NCBI GenBank assembly: GCA_013205365.1
Contig: JABMNC010000043.1
Span: forward strand, 1-32,018
DNA from: Cryomorphaceae bacterium
GTDB taxonomy: Bacteria; Bacteroidota; Bacteroidia; Flavobacteriales; Schleiferiaceae
Direction: 5' to 3'
DNA length: 32,018 nt
Both the position numbers and the translations under genes were made by a program. The notes beneath the pieces are model-generated. The model was given only the letters and a program-made list of their open reading frames with translations. It was not told where the DNA came from and made no database searches. Each line of letters opens with the position of its first letter. The stretch's first letter is position 1. Positions 15,782 through 23,866 of the stretch are shown here, in pieces.

Positions 15782-16615
15782 TTATAGCAGATTGAGCATG
15801 TGCCTCACGAATGAGCTTGCAAAAAGTCGGTATTTTTTGCGGTTACCGATTCGAATCCGTGTCATAAATACTTCGGACGACGGAGTGCGCATGATTTTTT
15901 GAAAGAGCGCATAGTAGTACATATAGGCAATGTACACCCCGAAACGAGAGCCTTTGGGCAGCTGCAGTATGCCTTCGTAGCCCTTTCGAAAGTCTCGCTC
16001 AATGTCTCGCTCAATGGCCATTTTTGCTTCGTCGTTAAAGTTGCTCAGGTCTACATTAGGGAAGTAGGACCGACCAAGAGACTGAAAGTCCTGTGCCACG
16101 TCGCGCAAAAAATTAATCTTCTGAAAGGCAGAGCCGAGCTTCATGGCAAAGGGCGTAAGCTCTTCATAGCGCGCCTGATCTCCTTGGACAAAAACCTTTA
16201 GGCACATTAGGCCAACAACTTCTGCACTCCCTAAAATGTATTGTTCGTAGGTCGCTTGATCGAAGTTTTGGTCCATTAGGTCCATTTCCATAGACTTCAA
16301 GAAGGTATTGATTAGGCTTCGGTCAATTTGGTATTCATTGACCACGTACTGAAAGGATTGAAGCACCGGATTGGTCGATATGCCCTCGTCGATAGCGCGG
16401 TCGGTTTCGCTCCAAAACCGCTCCAGTAGGTCTCGTTGATTTTTGCCGTGGAAGGTATCTACAATTTCGTCGGCGACCCGAACGAAGCCATAAATGGCAT
16501 AAATCGGAGAGCGGAGGGGCTTTGACAGCCCTAGAATACCCAGAGAAAAGGAGGTAGAGTACGCCTTGGTAATTTCTTTACTCGTGGCAATCGAGGTTTT
16601 GGTGTAGAAATCCAT
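15782..16615 (-). CDS. crtB: Phytoene synthase
   Basis: CrtB condenses two geranylgeranyl diphosphates to 15-cis-phytoene, the first committed carotenoid step. The 277-residue protein has both aspartate-rich diphosphate-binding motifs of squalene/phytoene synthases: DEIVD at 49-53 and RDVAQD ending at D176 within NFLRDVAQDF. The family pattern TSFSLGILGL, AIYGFVRVADE and SLGRSYFP also fits. Its ATG shares one base with the crtI stop (TAATG), so the two are translationally coupled. It is probably bound loosely at the membrane, as for other phytoene synthases. Confidence 0.96.
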   Translation of the reverse strand: MDFYTKTSIATSKEITKAYSTSFSLGILGLSKPLRSPIYAIYGFVRVADEIVDTFHGKNQRDLLERFWSETDRAIDEGISTNPVLQSFQYVVNEYQIDRSLINTFLKSMEMDLMDQNFDQATYEQYILGSAEVVGLMCLKVFVQGDQARYEELTPFAMKLGSAFQKINFLRDVAQDFQSLGRSYFPNVDLSNFNDEAKMAIERDIERDFRKGYEGILQLPKGSRFGVYIAYMYYYALFQKIMRTPSSEVFMTRIRIGNRKKYRLFASSFVRHMLNLL

Positions 16616-18087
16616 TAGGCGGAGGGATGTTCTTTGGCAACCTCACGGGCGACCACTTCTCCAGAAATTATACAGGGAGGAACGCCAGGTCCAGGAACAG
16701 TAAGTTGACCAGCAAAGTACAAATTGTGGAGCTTTCCCTTAAGGCTTGGCTTGAGAATCGCCGTTTGATCGAGCGTATTGGCGAGACCGTAGGCGTTGCC
16801 AAGATGCGCGTGGTATTCCTTGACGAAGTCGCGGTAGGCAAAGCTTCGTTTGACCACAATGTGGTCGCGAATATCTATACCAATCTGCTTTTTAATGCGC
16901 TCCGATACCATGCCGAGATAGCGCTCGCGAATGGAATCGTCGTCTTCGAGCCCTGTGGCCATGGGGATTAAAATAATGAGGGTATCCTTGCCCTCTGGAG
17001 CCATGGATGCATCGGTAGCCGAAGAAATACTCAAGTAAAAAAGAGGCTTTTCGGGCCACCGCGGGTTGGTGTAAATAGCGTCTGCGTGGGTATCAAAGTC
17101 CGCATCAAAGAAGAGCGAGTGGTGCTCGAGTTCAGGAAGTTTGGTATCTAGACCCAGATAGTACATAAAGGCAGAAGGTGCCATTTTTCGTTTTGCCCAA
17201 TAGTTGGCGGAATAGCGTCGAAACTCAGGCTTTAGGAGTTTTTGCTCAATGTGCGCATAGTCTGCCGAGGCTACTACCACGTCGGCGTCGTAGCAGGTTG
17301 ACCCCACGTAAACTCCTGATATTGATTTGCCTTCGTAGCGAAACCCGGTTACTTCTTGGTTAAAATGAAAACGTGCACCCTGCTCCACCGCAAGTTGGTG
17401 AAAGCCTTTGACTACCGAATACATGCCACCAATGGGGTACCATGTTCCTTGGGCAAAATCCGAGTAGTTCATTAGGCTGTACAAGGCCGGTGTGTTGCTG
17501 GGAGTGGCTCCAAGAAAGAGCACAGGGAATTCTAAGAGCTGCTTGAGTTTAGGATTTTTAACCACCTTAGCAATGCTGCTGCGTATGCTGCTCAATAGGT
17601 CCATGCGAAGCAAGCCGGTGAGAATTCTCATGTCGGCAAACTCAAAAAGGCTTCGAGAAGGCTTTCTGACCAGGTCGTCAATGCCCACGCGGTATTTGTA
17701 CTCTGCATCCTTCAAGAAAACCTTTAGTTTCGCTGCAGATCCAGGTTCGAGCCGCTCGAAGAGTGCCTCGATCTCGTCCATACTGGCTGGAATGGGCATG
17801 GGTCCGTCTTCAAAGTAGATGCTGTAGGATGGGTCTAGCCGCTGCAGCTCGTAGTAGTCTGAGGTTTTCTTGCCAAAATGGCCAAAGAACGTATCGAAGA
17901 CGTCTGGCATCCAATAAAAGGAAGGTCCGAGGTCAAAGGTATAGCCCTCATGGATCCACTGGCGACCACGGCCTCCTGGGATGTCGTGCATCTCGAGTAC
18001 ATCGACCGAATATCCGGCTTGAGCTAGGTATGCGGCGCTCGACATTCCGGCAAAACCGGAACCGATTACTATGGCTTTCTTGGGCAT
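16615..18087 (-). CDS. crtI: Phytoene desaturase (CrtI family)
   Basis: CrtI introduces double bonds into phytoene, usually four steps to lycopene, using bound FAD. The 490-residue protein begins with the dinucleotide-binding fold AIVIGSGFAGMSSAAYLA and then GGRGRQWIHEGYTFDLGPSF, and ends with the bacterial desaturase signature LYFAGQLTVPGPGVPPCIISG. It overlaps the sigma factor stop and the crtB start by one base each. No lycopene cyclase (crtY) or hydroxylase (crtZ) is in the window, so the end pigment cannot be told from this region; those genes may be elsewhere. Confidence 0.96.
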   Translation of the reverse strand: MPKKAIVIGSGFAGMSSAAYLAQAGYSVDVLEMHDIPGGRGRQWIHEGYTFDLGPSFYWMPDVFDTFFGHFGKKTSDYYELQRLDPSYSIYFEDGPMPIPASMDEIEALFERLEPGSAAKLKVFLKDAEYKYRVGIDDLVRKPSRSLFEFADMRILTGLLRMDLLSSIRSSIAKVVKNPKLKQLLEFPVLFLGATPSNTPALYSLMNYSDFAQGTWYPIGGMYSVVKGFHQLAVEQGARFHFNQEVTGFRYEGKSISGVYVGSTCYDADVVVASADYAHIEQKLLKPEFRRYSANYWAKRKMAPSAFMYYLGLDTKLPELEHHSLFFDADFDTHADAIYTNPRWPEKPLFYLSISSATDASMAPEGKDTLIILIPMATGLEDDDSIRERYLGMVSERIKKQIGIDIRDHIVVKRSFAYRDFVKEYHAHLGNAYGLANTLDQTAILKPSLKGKLHNLYFAGQLTVPGPGVPPCIISGEVVAREVAKEHPSA

Positions 18088-18599
18088 TAGGCGTGTCCGC
18101 GGATTCCTCGCAGTTGCTCAATCATTTTGCGACGAGCTAAGAATATTCTACTTTTTACCGTTCCGAGTGGAATTCCCATGTGGTTGGCTATTTCTTCGTA
18201 TTTGTAGCCGTTAAAGTACATCATGAAGGCATCAAGATAGGTGCTCTCCACCAGCTCAATTCTATCTTTTATGTTGGTCATTTCATAGGGACTGTCTGCC
18301 TCATCCTCTCTATTGGCCATCATGCCACCGAGGACGTACTGGTTCTCGCTGTCGTCGAGGTAGGTATTTTGATTCTTCTTCTTGCGGTAGTTATTGATGA
18401 AGGTGTTCTTGAGAATCGTGTACAGCCAGCCACGCAGATTCGTCCCCGGTTGGTACTTAGTCTGGTTCTTAATGGCCTTGAAGAAGGTTTCTTGCACGAG
18501 GTCTTCAGCGTCTTCAGAGTGGCGCGTTAGCTTGTAGGCAAGCGCGCGCAAGAATTGCTGATGCTGGTAAATTTGAGGACCGAAGGAATCGTGCTGCAT
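18087..18599 (-). CDS. ECF-type RNA polymerase sigma factor
   Basis: This 170-residue sigma-70 family protein has only regions 2 and 4. Region 2 contains SEDAEDLVQETFFKAIKN near 27-44 and NLRGWLYTILKNTFINNYRKKK. Region 4 contains GYKYEEIANHMGIPLGTVKSRIFLARRK near 131-158, the helix-turn-helix that reads -35 DNA. No anti-sigma gene follows; instead crtI begins at the overlapping stop codon, and the CarH-like regulator lies just upstream. The arrangement recalls CarQ of Myxococcus and LitS of Streptomyces, ECF factors that drive light-induced carotenoid genes, but homology to those subfamilies cannot be shown here. Start at ATG 18599 is 24 bases after a TAACTTTG element. Confidence 0.93.
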   Translation of the reverse strand: MQHDSFGPQIYQHQQFLRALAYKLTRHSEDAEDLVQETFFKAIKNQTKYQPGTNLRGWLYTILKNTFINNYRKKKNQNTYLDDSENQYVLGGMMANREDEADSPYEMTNIKDRIELVESTYLDAFMMYFNGYKYEEIANHMGIPLGTVKSRIFLARRKMIEQLRGIRGHA

Positions 18600-18606
18600 T
18601 TCTTTT

Positions 18607-18634
18607 GTTTAACGAATGATGTTCAAAGTTAAAC
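18607..18634. promoter_or_regulatory. Inverted repeat overlapping the carotenoid operon promoter, candidate operator
   Basis: GTTTAAC (18607-18613) and GTTAAAC (18628-18634) are perfect inverted repeats with centres 21 bases, about two helical turns, apart. The right arm overlaps the last four bases of the TAACTTTG promoter element. This position suits a repressor such as the CarH-like protein encoded just upstream. The binding assignment is inference. Confidence 0.45.
18624..18631 (-). promoter_or_regulatory. TAnnTTTG -7 element for the sigma factor-carotenoid operon
   Basis: TAACTTTG on the minus strand matches the primary sigma factor -7 consensus exactly and lies 24 bases before the ATG of the ECF sigma gene. 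No TTG was found at the -33 distance, so activation or a weak promoter is possible. It is inside the inverted repeat at 18607-18634. Confidence 0.55.
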
Positions 18635-18656
18635 ATAATAGAGCCATTACCGTGCC

Positions 18657-18682
18657 ACTTTTATAAAGTTTTAGTTAAAAAC
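18657..18682. repeat. Further inverted repeats in the carH-sigma gap
   Basis: ACTTT-TAT-AAAGT at 18657-18669 is a perfect five-base inverted repeat, followed directly by GTTTT-AGTTA-AAAAC at 18668-18682. Several AAAC units then continue to about 18699. Together with the repeat at 18607-18634, this 124-base AT-rich gap is dense in GTTT/AAAC half-sites, which could be additional regulator sites. Chance occurrence in AT-rich DNA is possible. Confidence 0.35.
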
Positions 18683-18723
18683 CTAAACAAAACAATAAAC
18701 TCGGGAGCACCCTAGGAACTGGC

Positions 18724-19617
18724 CTAGACCATTGCGGCTAGCGCTTGGCCTAGGTGGGCCAAAGTCGGGTACACGGTAATGTTCGCGTCCGTATTGGTCC
18801 ATTCCAATGTGGCGAGGCCGGTAACCCAAAGGGGCACGGAGCCCATAACAGAGCGTGCATCCTTGGCGTACTGCGCTACTTGTTCCGGCAAGGGCTGAGT
18901 GGTCCAGACACTTACGACAACCTTAAAGGAACTCGCGTCCTTAAAAATGTGCTTCAAATGCTCCAGGGGCAGGGATTGCCCAAGATTTACAACGACCTTG
19001 CCCTGTGATTTTAGCAAATAATGCAGGTAAAGCAGTCCGAGCTCATGCAGCTCGTCCTGCGGGAGATAGAGCAAAATGCCAGGGTTTTGGGCAGACATTC
19101 GCTGGTCCTCTAAACGATCTAGGGCCGCATAAATCTTTTGCTTAATAATGTTGCTGGCAAAGTGTTCGTGCGCTACACCCAGGGCGTCGGTCTGCCACAT
19201 GTAGCCAATTTGATGAATGAACTCCCCCACCAGCTTGGTGAAGGTGGCCTCCTCGCCTACCTCCTTGATGCTCGCGTCCAAAACCTCGGAGAAGGAGCGT
19301 TCGTCGAGGTCAATGCAGGAATGAACCATCCTAGTAACTTGAGCGGATTGGCTACCGTTGAGTACGGCTTCGTCAAAAACGGTTTGGCAAAGTTGTTCTT
19401 TAGTCAAATCTGCGATCTTGCTAATTCTCCAGCCTTTTTGAATGAGGACCGATACATTGAGAAGGGTTTTTAGGTCTTCGTCGCTGTAGTACCGAATATT
19501 GGTCTCGGTTCGCATAGGAACAACAATATCATAGCGCTGCTCCCAGATGCGCAAGGTGTGTGCCTTGATTCCGGTCATGTGCTCTAAGTCCTTGATACTG
19601 TAGGTAGACTCCATCAT
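18724..19617 (-). CDS. carH: CarH/LitR-like MerR regulator with cobalamin-binding photosensor domain
   Basis: The 297-residue protein starts with a MerR helix-turn-helix (TYSIKDLEHMTGIKAHTLR, then IWEQRYDI and NIRYYSDEDL), followed by a four-helix and a Rossmann-type cobalamin-binding domain. Two diagnostic motifs of the adenosylcobalamin photoreceptor CarH are present: W-x9-E-H (W141, E151, H152) and E-x-H-x2-G (E189, H191, G194). H191 should be the lower axial cobalt ligand, and the W-E-H residues cap the upper ligand. In Thermus and Myxococcus CarH, the dark AdoCbl-bound tetramer represses and light breaks the Co-C bond and releases DNA. By analogy it should repress the downstream sigma factor-carotenoid operon, 124 bases away. 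It is divergent from prfC. Start is one of two adjacent ATGs. Confidence 0.93.
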   Translation of the reverse strand: MMESTYSIKDLEHMTGIKAHTLRIWEQRYDIVVPMRTETNIRYYSDEDLKTLLNVSVLIQKGWRISKIADLTKEQLCQTVFDEAVLNGSQSAQVTRMVHSCIDLDERSFSEVLDASIKEVGEEATFTKLVGEFIHQIGYMWQTDALGVAHEHFASNIIKQKIYAALDRLEDQRMSAQNPGILLYLPQDELHELGLLYLHYLLKSQGKVVVNLGQSLPLEHLKHIFKDASSFKVVVSVWTTQPLPEQVAQYAKDARSVMGSVPLWVTGLATLEWTNTDANITVYPTLAHLGQALAAMV

Positions 19618-19661
19618 CTGCTTAACTTATAATGCTTCAAAAGGTTCAGAGCATGACTACC

Positions 19662-19669
19662 TACCTTTG
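19662..19669 (+). promoter_or_regulatory. TAnnTTTG -7 element for prfC
   Basis: TACCTTTG matches the consensus exactly and lies 20 bases upstream of the prfC ATG at 19690, in the 72-base gap between the divergent carH and prfC starts. No clear matching element was seen for carH on the other strand. Confidence 0.55.
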
Positions 19670-19689
19670 CTCTCCGCAAATTAGTCACT

Positions 19690-21273
19690 ATGTCGAATTT
19701 AATCACGGAGCTTCAGCGCCGCCGAACCTTTGGAATTGTTTCGCACCCCGACGCAGGCAAAACCACCCTAACCGAGAAGCTCTTGCTTTTTGGCGGAGCC
19801 ATTCAAGAGGCCGGTGCGGTAAAAAGCAATAAAATCAAGAAGGGGGCCACCTCTGACTTCATGGAGATCGAGCGCCAGCGGGGCATATCGGTCGCCACTT
19901 CGGTAATGGCTTTTGAATACCAGGGCAAGCACATCAATATTTTGGATACTCCTGGCCACCAGGATTTTGCAGAAGATACCTACCGTACCCTAACGGCCGT
20001 TGACAGCGCCATTGTAGTGGTCGACGTAGCCAAGGGTGTAGAAACCCAGACCGAGAAGTTGGTCAGCGTCTGCCGAATGCGCCAAACTCCCATTATCGTA
20101 TTCATCAATAAGCTTGACCGCGAAGGGCGAGATGCCTTTGACCTGCTTGACGAGATTGAGGGCAAACTTGGCCTGCGGCTCTGCCCCCTCTCTTGGCCCA
20201 TCGGCATGGGTGCCGACTTCCAGGGTGTCTATGATCTTTGGTCCAAGTCTTTATTGATCTACAATCAAGTTAGCAAGCAAAGGGTAGTTGAGGGACTTTC
20301 GTTTAGTGACCTAAGTAGCCCTGAACTCGTGAATCGCATCGGAGAACCGGCAGCAAAAGCCCTACGGGAGGAGCTGGAATTGGTTCGAGGAGTGTATCCA
20401 GAGTTTGACCGTGATTCATACCTCAGCGGGCAGCTGCAGCCTGTATTTTTTGGTTCCGCATTGAATAATTTTGGGGTACGTGAACTCCTGAACTGCTTTA
20501 CCGAAATAGCCCCAAGTCCGCAGCCCAAGCAGGCCGAGGAGCGAATGGTCCGCCCCGACGAGGTCAAGTTTAGCGGTTTTGTCTTTAAAATTCACGCGAA
20601 CATTGACCCCAATCACCGAAGCCGAATTGCCTTTGTGAAGGTCGTGAGCGGAACCTTTGAGCGGAACACGAACTACGTTCACGTAAGGGAGGGCAAAAGC
20701 CTGAAATTCAGTTCTCCAATGACTTTTTTAGCAAGCAAACGGGAGGTGGTTGAGAAGGCCTACCCTGGCGATATCGTTGGCCTTCCTGACACGGGACTGT
20801 TTCGCATCGGCGACAGCCTCACTGCGGGAGAGAGTCTTCATTTTAGCGGAATTCCGTCTTTTTCACCCGAGCACTTTCGTTTTATCAATAACGCCGACCC
20901 CCTTAAGTCAAAGCAACTCGCAAAAGGCGTCGACCAGCTCATGGACGAGGGGGTAGCCCAGTTGTTTACCCTGGTGGCCAACGGACGCAAAGTAATCGGT
21001 ACGGTTGGCGCGCTGCAGTACGAAGTGATTCAGTACCGCCTCGAGCACGAGTATGGAGCAAAATGTTCCTACGAACCCTTCCCCGCCTATAAGGCCCTCT
21101 GGATCGAAGGAGATTTAGGAAGTCAATTAGAAGAGTTCCAGCGCATGAAGGCTCGCCAATTGGCTACCGACAAGTTTGGACGCCTGGTATTTTTGGCCGA
21201 TTCTCAGTTTGGGCTCCAGCTTACCCAAGAGAAATTCAGCACGCTTTCTTTTCACGAGAAGAGTGAGTTTTAA
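19690..21273 (+). CDS. prfC: Peptide chain release factor 3
   Basis: RF3 is a translational GTPase that removes RF1/RF2 from the ribosome after peptide release. The 527-residue protein has the P-loop SHPDAGKTTL with K24, the switch region RQRGISVATSV, DTPGHQDFAEDTYRTL, and FINKLDREGRD near 138-148. A class-II beta-barrel domain and an EF-G-like C-terminal part follow. Length and the RF3-specific NKIKKGATSDFMEIERQRG stretch separate it from EF-G and TypA. It is a single-gene unit, with its own promoter and hairpins after the stop. Confidence 0.97.
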   Translation: MSNLITELQRRRTFGIVSHPDAGKTTLTEKLLLFGGAIQEAGAVKSNKIKKGATSDFMEIERQRGISVATSVMAFEYQGKHINILDTPGHQDFAEDTYRTLTAVDSAIVVVDVAKGVETQTEKLVSVCRMRQTPIIVFINKLDREGRDAFDLLDEIEGKLGLRLCPLSWPIGMGADFQGVYDLWSKSLLIYNQVSKQRVVEGLSFSDLSSPELVNRIGEPAAKALREELELVRGVYPEFDRDSYLSGQLQPVFFGSALNNFGVRELLNCFTEIAPSPQPKQAEERMVRPDEVKFSGFVFKIHANIDPNHRSRIAFVKVVSGTFERNTNYVHVREGKSLKFSSPMTFLASKREVVEKAYPGDIVGLPDTGLFRIGDSLTAGESLHFSGIPSFSPEHFRFINNADPLKSKQLAKGVDQLMDEGVAQLFTLVANGRKVIGTVGALQYEVIQYRLEHEYGAKCSYEPFPAYKALWIEGDLGSQLEEFQRMKARQLATDKFGRLVFLADSQFGLQLTQEKFSTLSFHEKSEF

Positions 21274-21315
21274 CACTCTATAGCAGCAGAATAACGCGTC
21301 CCTATCGATGGACGC
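21261..21315. terminator. Two hairpins between convergent prfC and fabI
   Basis: GAGTG (21261-21265) pairs with CACTC (21274-21278) around an eight-base loop containing the prfC stop. GCGTCC (21296-21301) pairs perfectly with GGACGC (21310-21315) around another eight-base loop. They lie in the 59-base convergent gap, where a two-way terminator is expected. No T-run follows either stem, so intrinsic termination is not certain. Confidence 0.35.
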
Positions 21316-21332
21316 CCTCCTGGTATGCTTGC

Positions 21333-22154
21333 TTATTCAGCGCCCTTCATATAGGCGTCGAGCACTTCTTGGCTCACACCCGTATTGCTAAAGCCGCCAT
21401 CGTTGTATAGGTTCTGCATCGTGACCCGACGGGTCATATCGCTAAACATTACGACGCAAAGGTTTGCGCAGTCCTCGGCGGTAGCGTTGCCTAAGGGGCT
21501 CATTTTGTCGGCAAAATTCAAAAAGGCATTGAAGCCTTTAACCCCACTCCCGGCGGTGGTTGGCGTTGGCGATTGACTGATCGTATTCACCCGAACCTGC
21601 TTACTTATGCCGTAGTGGTATCCGAAGCTGCGGGCAACCGACTCCAGATAGGCCTTGTTCTCTGCCATGTCGTTGTAGTCGGGGAAGGTTCGCTGCGCTG
21701 CCATGTAGCTCAGAGCAAGAACACTGCCCCCCTGGCTGAGCGCGTCCATCTGGTAGGCCGTTTGAAGCACCTTGTGAAAGCTAACGGCTGAAACGTCCCA
21801 ACCCTTGGTCAAGAAATCGTAGTTGAGGTCGGTGTATGGCCTGTTTTTGCGAACGTTAACGGACATTCCAATGCTGTGAAGAATGAAGTCAATCTTGCCG
21901 CCAAAGTGATCCATGGCACCTTGGATAAGGTTTTGAAGCTCTTCAAGACTCGTGGCATCCGCTCCTATTACTGGGGCACTTGTTTTCTCTGCCAGGGCAT
22001 TGATTTCACCCATTCGCATCGCCATGGGTGCGTTGGTAAGCACGAGCTGCGCTCCCTGTGCATGGCATTGCTCGGCGACCTTCCAAGCGATGGAATCGCT
22101 GTTGAGGGCACCGAATACGATGCCTTTTTTTCCTTGAAGTAGGTTGTTGTTCAT
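21333..22154 (-). CDS. fabI: Enoyl-[acyl-carrier-protein] reductase, NADH-type
   Basis: FabI reduces trans-2-enoyl-ACP in the last step of fatty acid elongation and is the triclosan target in many bacteria. The 273-residue SDR protein has the FabI-type variant cofactor loop GIVFGALNSDSIAW, the DFILHSIGMS segment, Y150 in LSYMAAQR, and the catalytic Y160-x6-K167 pair in YNDMAENK. All are offset by four from E. coli Y146, Y156 and K163. The end contains TMQNLYNDGGFSNTG. The sequence is of the Bacteroidota FabI type as I recall it. It is the last gene of the leftward chain, 19 bases after recN; an imperfect GATATTTG element at 22159-22166 might also give it its own promoter. Confidence 0.95.
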   Translation of the reverse strand: MNNNLLQGKKGIVFGALNSDSIAWKVAEQCHAQGAQLVLTNAPMAMRMGEINALAEKTSAPVIGADATSLEELQNLIQGAMDHFGGKIDFILHSIGMSVNVRKNRPYTDLNYDFLTKGWDVSAVSFHKVLQTAYQMDALSQGGSVLALSYMAAQRTFPDYNDMAENKAYLESVARSFGYHYGISKQVRVNTISQSPTPTTAGSGVKGFNAFLNFADKMSPLGNATAEDCANLCVVMFSDMTRRVTMQNLYNDGGFSNTGVSQEVLDAYMKGAE

Positions 22155-22173
22155 AGTGCAAATATCGCTAAAA

Positions 22174-23847
22174 TCATTGGGCAGACGCCATCAAGGCCTC
22201 CGCCTGCGCCATGGCCACTTCACTCAAGACTCCATCAGAAAGAAGGCGGGCAACTTCTGAAATGCGCTCAGCCTGGTTTAAGACCTTGAGTATCGTGCGC
22301 GTACTGTCTTTATCGACGGACTTCTCCACAACCCAGTGCTGGCTGCCAAGCGCAGCTACCTGGGGCAGGTGGGTAATGGCAATCACCTGAGCGTCTCGAC
22401 TCATTGATCGAAGCATTTGCGCCAATTTGCTGGCCGTTCCGCCCGAAACCCCGGTATCGATCTCATCAAAAAGCACCGTAGACAAACCCTGGCGTTGGGC
22501 TAGGAATCGCTTGAGCACGAGCATAAGTCGGCTCCGCTCTCCCCCTGACGCCACCTTGGCAAGGTCCTGCATGGATTGTCCCGGGTTGGCACTGAATTCC
22601 AATCGGTAGCTGTAGGTTCCGGCGGCACTTGGCGCAGTGCGGAGCTCGGCTTTCACGGCAAACTGGGTCTGGGGCATGGCCAAATCAGCCAATCCCTCCC
22701 GCACCGCTTGGACCAGTTTGGGTTCAGCCTGCATCAAATTTTTGTTCCAGGCCGAGCCTGCTTGCTGCACTTTCTTTAGCGCGGACTCTATTGCAGCATG
22801 GGCCTGAAGACGCCGTTCCTGTCCGGCATCCCAAACCTCGAGCCTTTGCTCCAGCAGGGATTGATGCTTTAAGAGCGCCTCTTCGTCGGGGCATTGGTGC
22901 TTGCGCTGGAGTCGGTCGATTGCGGCAAGGCGTTCTTCGGCAATTTCTAGTGCCATGGGGTCTGAATCGAGCCGTTCCACCAGATCGCTCCAGCGAGCTC
23001 GGAGCTCTCGGACCTGCTCTTCAAGGGCGAATCCCATGTCAGACAGTTCCTCGTTGGAAGGGCTCAGGCGGGCAACCCGCTCCCCCAGCCTGCGCACCTG
23101 GGCTGCTATGGATTCTAATCCGAGTTCTTCGCGTTCAATGAGCGAGAGGGCTTCTGCGCTCGCTTCACTAAGCTCCTGTTGGTTGCCCAGGAGACTCAAG
23201 CGCTCCCGCAAGGAGGCCTCTTCACCGGGTTTAAGGGCTAAAGCCTGCAGCTCCTCGACCATGAATCTTAGGTATTCTGGGTCTGACACCGCGCCAATTT
23301 GCGATTCTAAAAGAGCCAAATCAGACGCGGCAGCGCGGTAGGCAGACCATGCACTGGTATAGTCTGCGCGAACCTCTTGCCCTTGATGCGCAAAAGCCTC
23401 AAGAAGCAAAACAACGCCTTCGCTGCGAGCCCAAAGGCCTTCGTCTCGCTGGCTATGAATGTCAACTAGGGAGGCCGAAACCCTCCGCAACTCGTCGAGG
23501 CGTACCGGCGAATCGTTAATAAAGGCTCGACTCCGTCCGCCAGGAATCACTTCGCGGCGAAGCACCAAAAGGGCTTTGTCTTGGTCGGTCCACCAATCCC
23601 ATTCGGCGGAGCCAAGGTCGGATTCACGAGATTGGGGTACGGAGAACTCCGCTTCTACCAAACTTCGGTGGTTCGCTTGACCGATGCTGGCAAACTCTGC
23701 CCTACCGCCAAGGGCAAGCTGGAGTGCGCCGAGAAATATTGACTTACCAGCCCCTGTTTCTCCCGTAACCACGGTGAATCCAGGCTCGACAATAAGGTCC
23801 AACTGGTCGATTAGCGCAAAGCGTTCTATGTGCAGACGACGAAGCAT
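22174..23847 (-). CDS. recN: DNA repair protein RecN
   Basis: RecN is an SMC-like ATPase recruited early to DNA double-strand breaks. The 557-residue protein has the Walker A segment GETGAGKS at 29-36, then long coiled-coil arms through about 150-400 rich in E, L, A and R. The C-terminal half-site has the ABC signature VASGGERSRLMLVLK and Walker B VLFDEIDTGVSGGTA, followed by ITHLPQVAA. This split-ATPase layout and length are typical of RecN. It has its own TAGGTTTG promoter element and follows the DUF4835 gene by 19 bases. Confidence 0.97.
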   Translation of the reverse strand: MLRRLHIERFALIDQLDLIVEPGFTVVTGETGAGKSIFLGALQLALGGRAEFASIGQANHRSLVEAEFSVPQSRESDLGSAEWDWWTDQDKALLVLRREVIPGGRSRAFINDSPVRLDELRRVSASLVDIHSQRDEGLWARSEGVVLLLEAFAHQGQEVRADYTSAWSAYRAAASDLALLESQIGAVSDPEYLRFMVEELQALALKPGEEASLRERLSLLGNQQELSEASAEALSLIEREELGLESIAAQVRRLGERVARLSPSNEELSDMGFALEEQVRELRARWSDLVERLDSDPMALEIAEERLAAIDRLQRKHQCPDEEALLKHQSLLEQRLEVWDAGQERRLQAHAAIESALKKVQQAGSAWNKNLMQAEPKLVQAVREGLADLAMPQTQFAVKAELRTAPSAAGTYSYRLEFSANPGQSMQDLAKVASGGERSRLMLVLKRFLAQRQGLSTVLFDEIDTGVSGGTASKLAQMLRSMSRDAQVIAITHLPQVAALGSQHWVVEKSVDKDSTRTILKVLNQAERISEVARLLSDGVLSEVAMAQAEALMASAQ

Positions 23848-23851
23848 GGCG

Positions 23852-23859
23852 CAAACCTA
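23852..23859 (-). promoter_or_regulatory. TAnnTTTG -7 element for recN
   Basis: TAGGTTTG on the minus strand matches the consensus exactly and is 4 bases from the recN ATG at 23847. It falls in the short gap after the DUF4835 gene, so recN may be transcribed independently of the upstream genes. Confidence 0.5.
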
Positions 23860-23866
23860 GGGCTGT

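Noticed and set aside
18724-19617. Ordinary metal- or drug-sensing MerR regulator
   Set aside because: The C-terminal part carries both cobalamin photosensor motifs and lacks the cysteine patterns of metal sensors.
22629-23141. 170-codon plus-strand reading frame opposite recN
   Set aside because: Antisense to the recN coiled-coil region, where GC-rich codons leave long open frames by chance.
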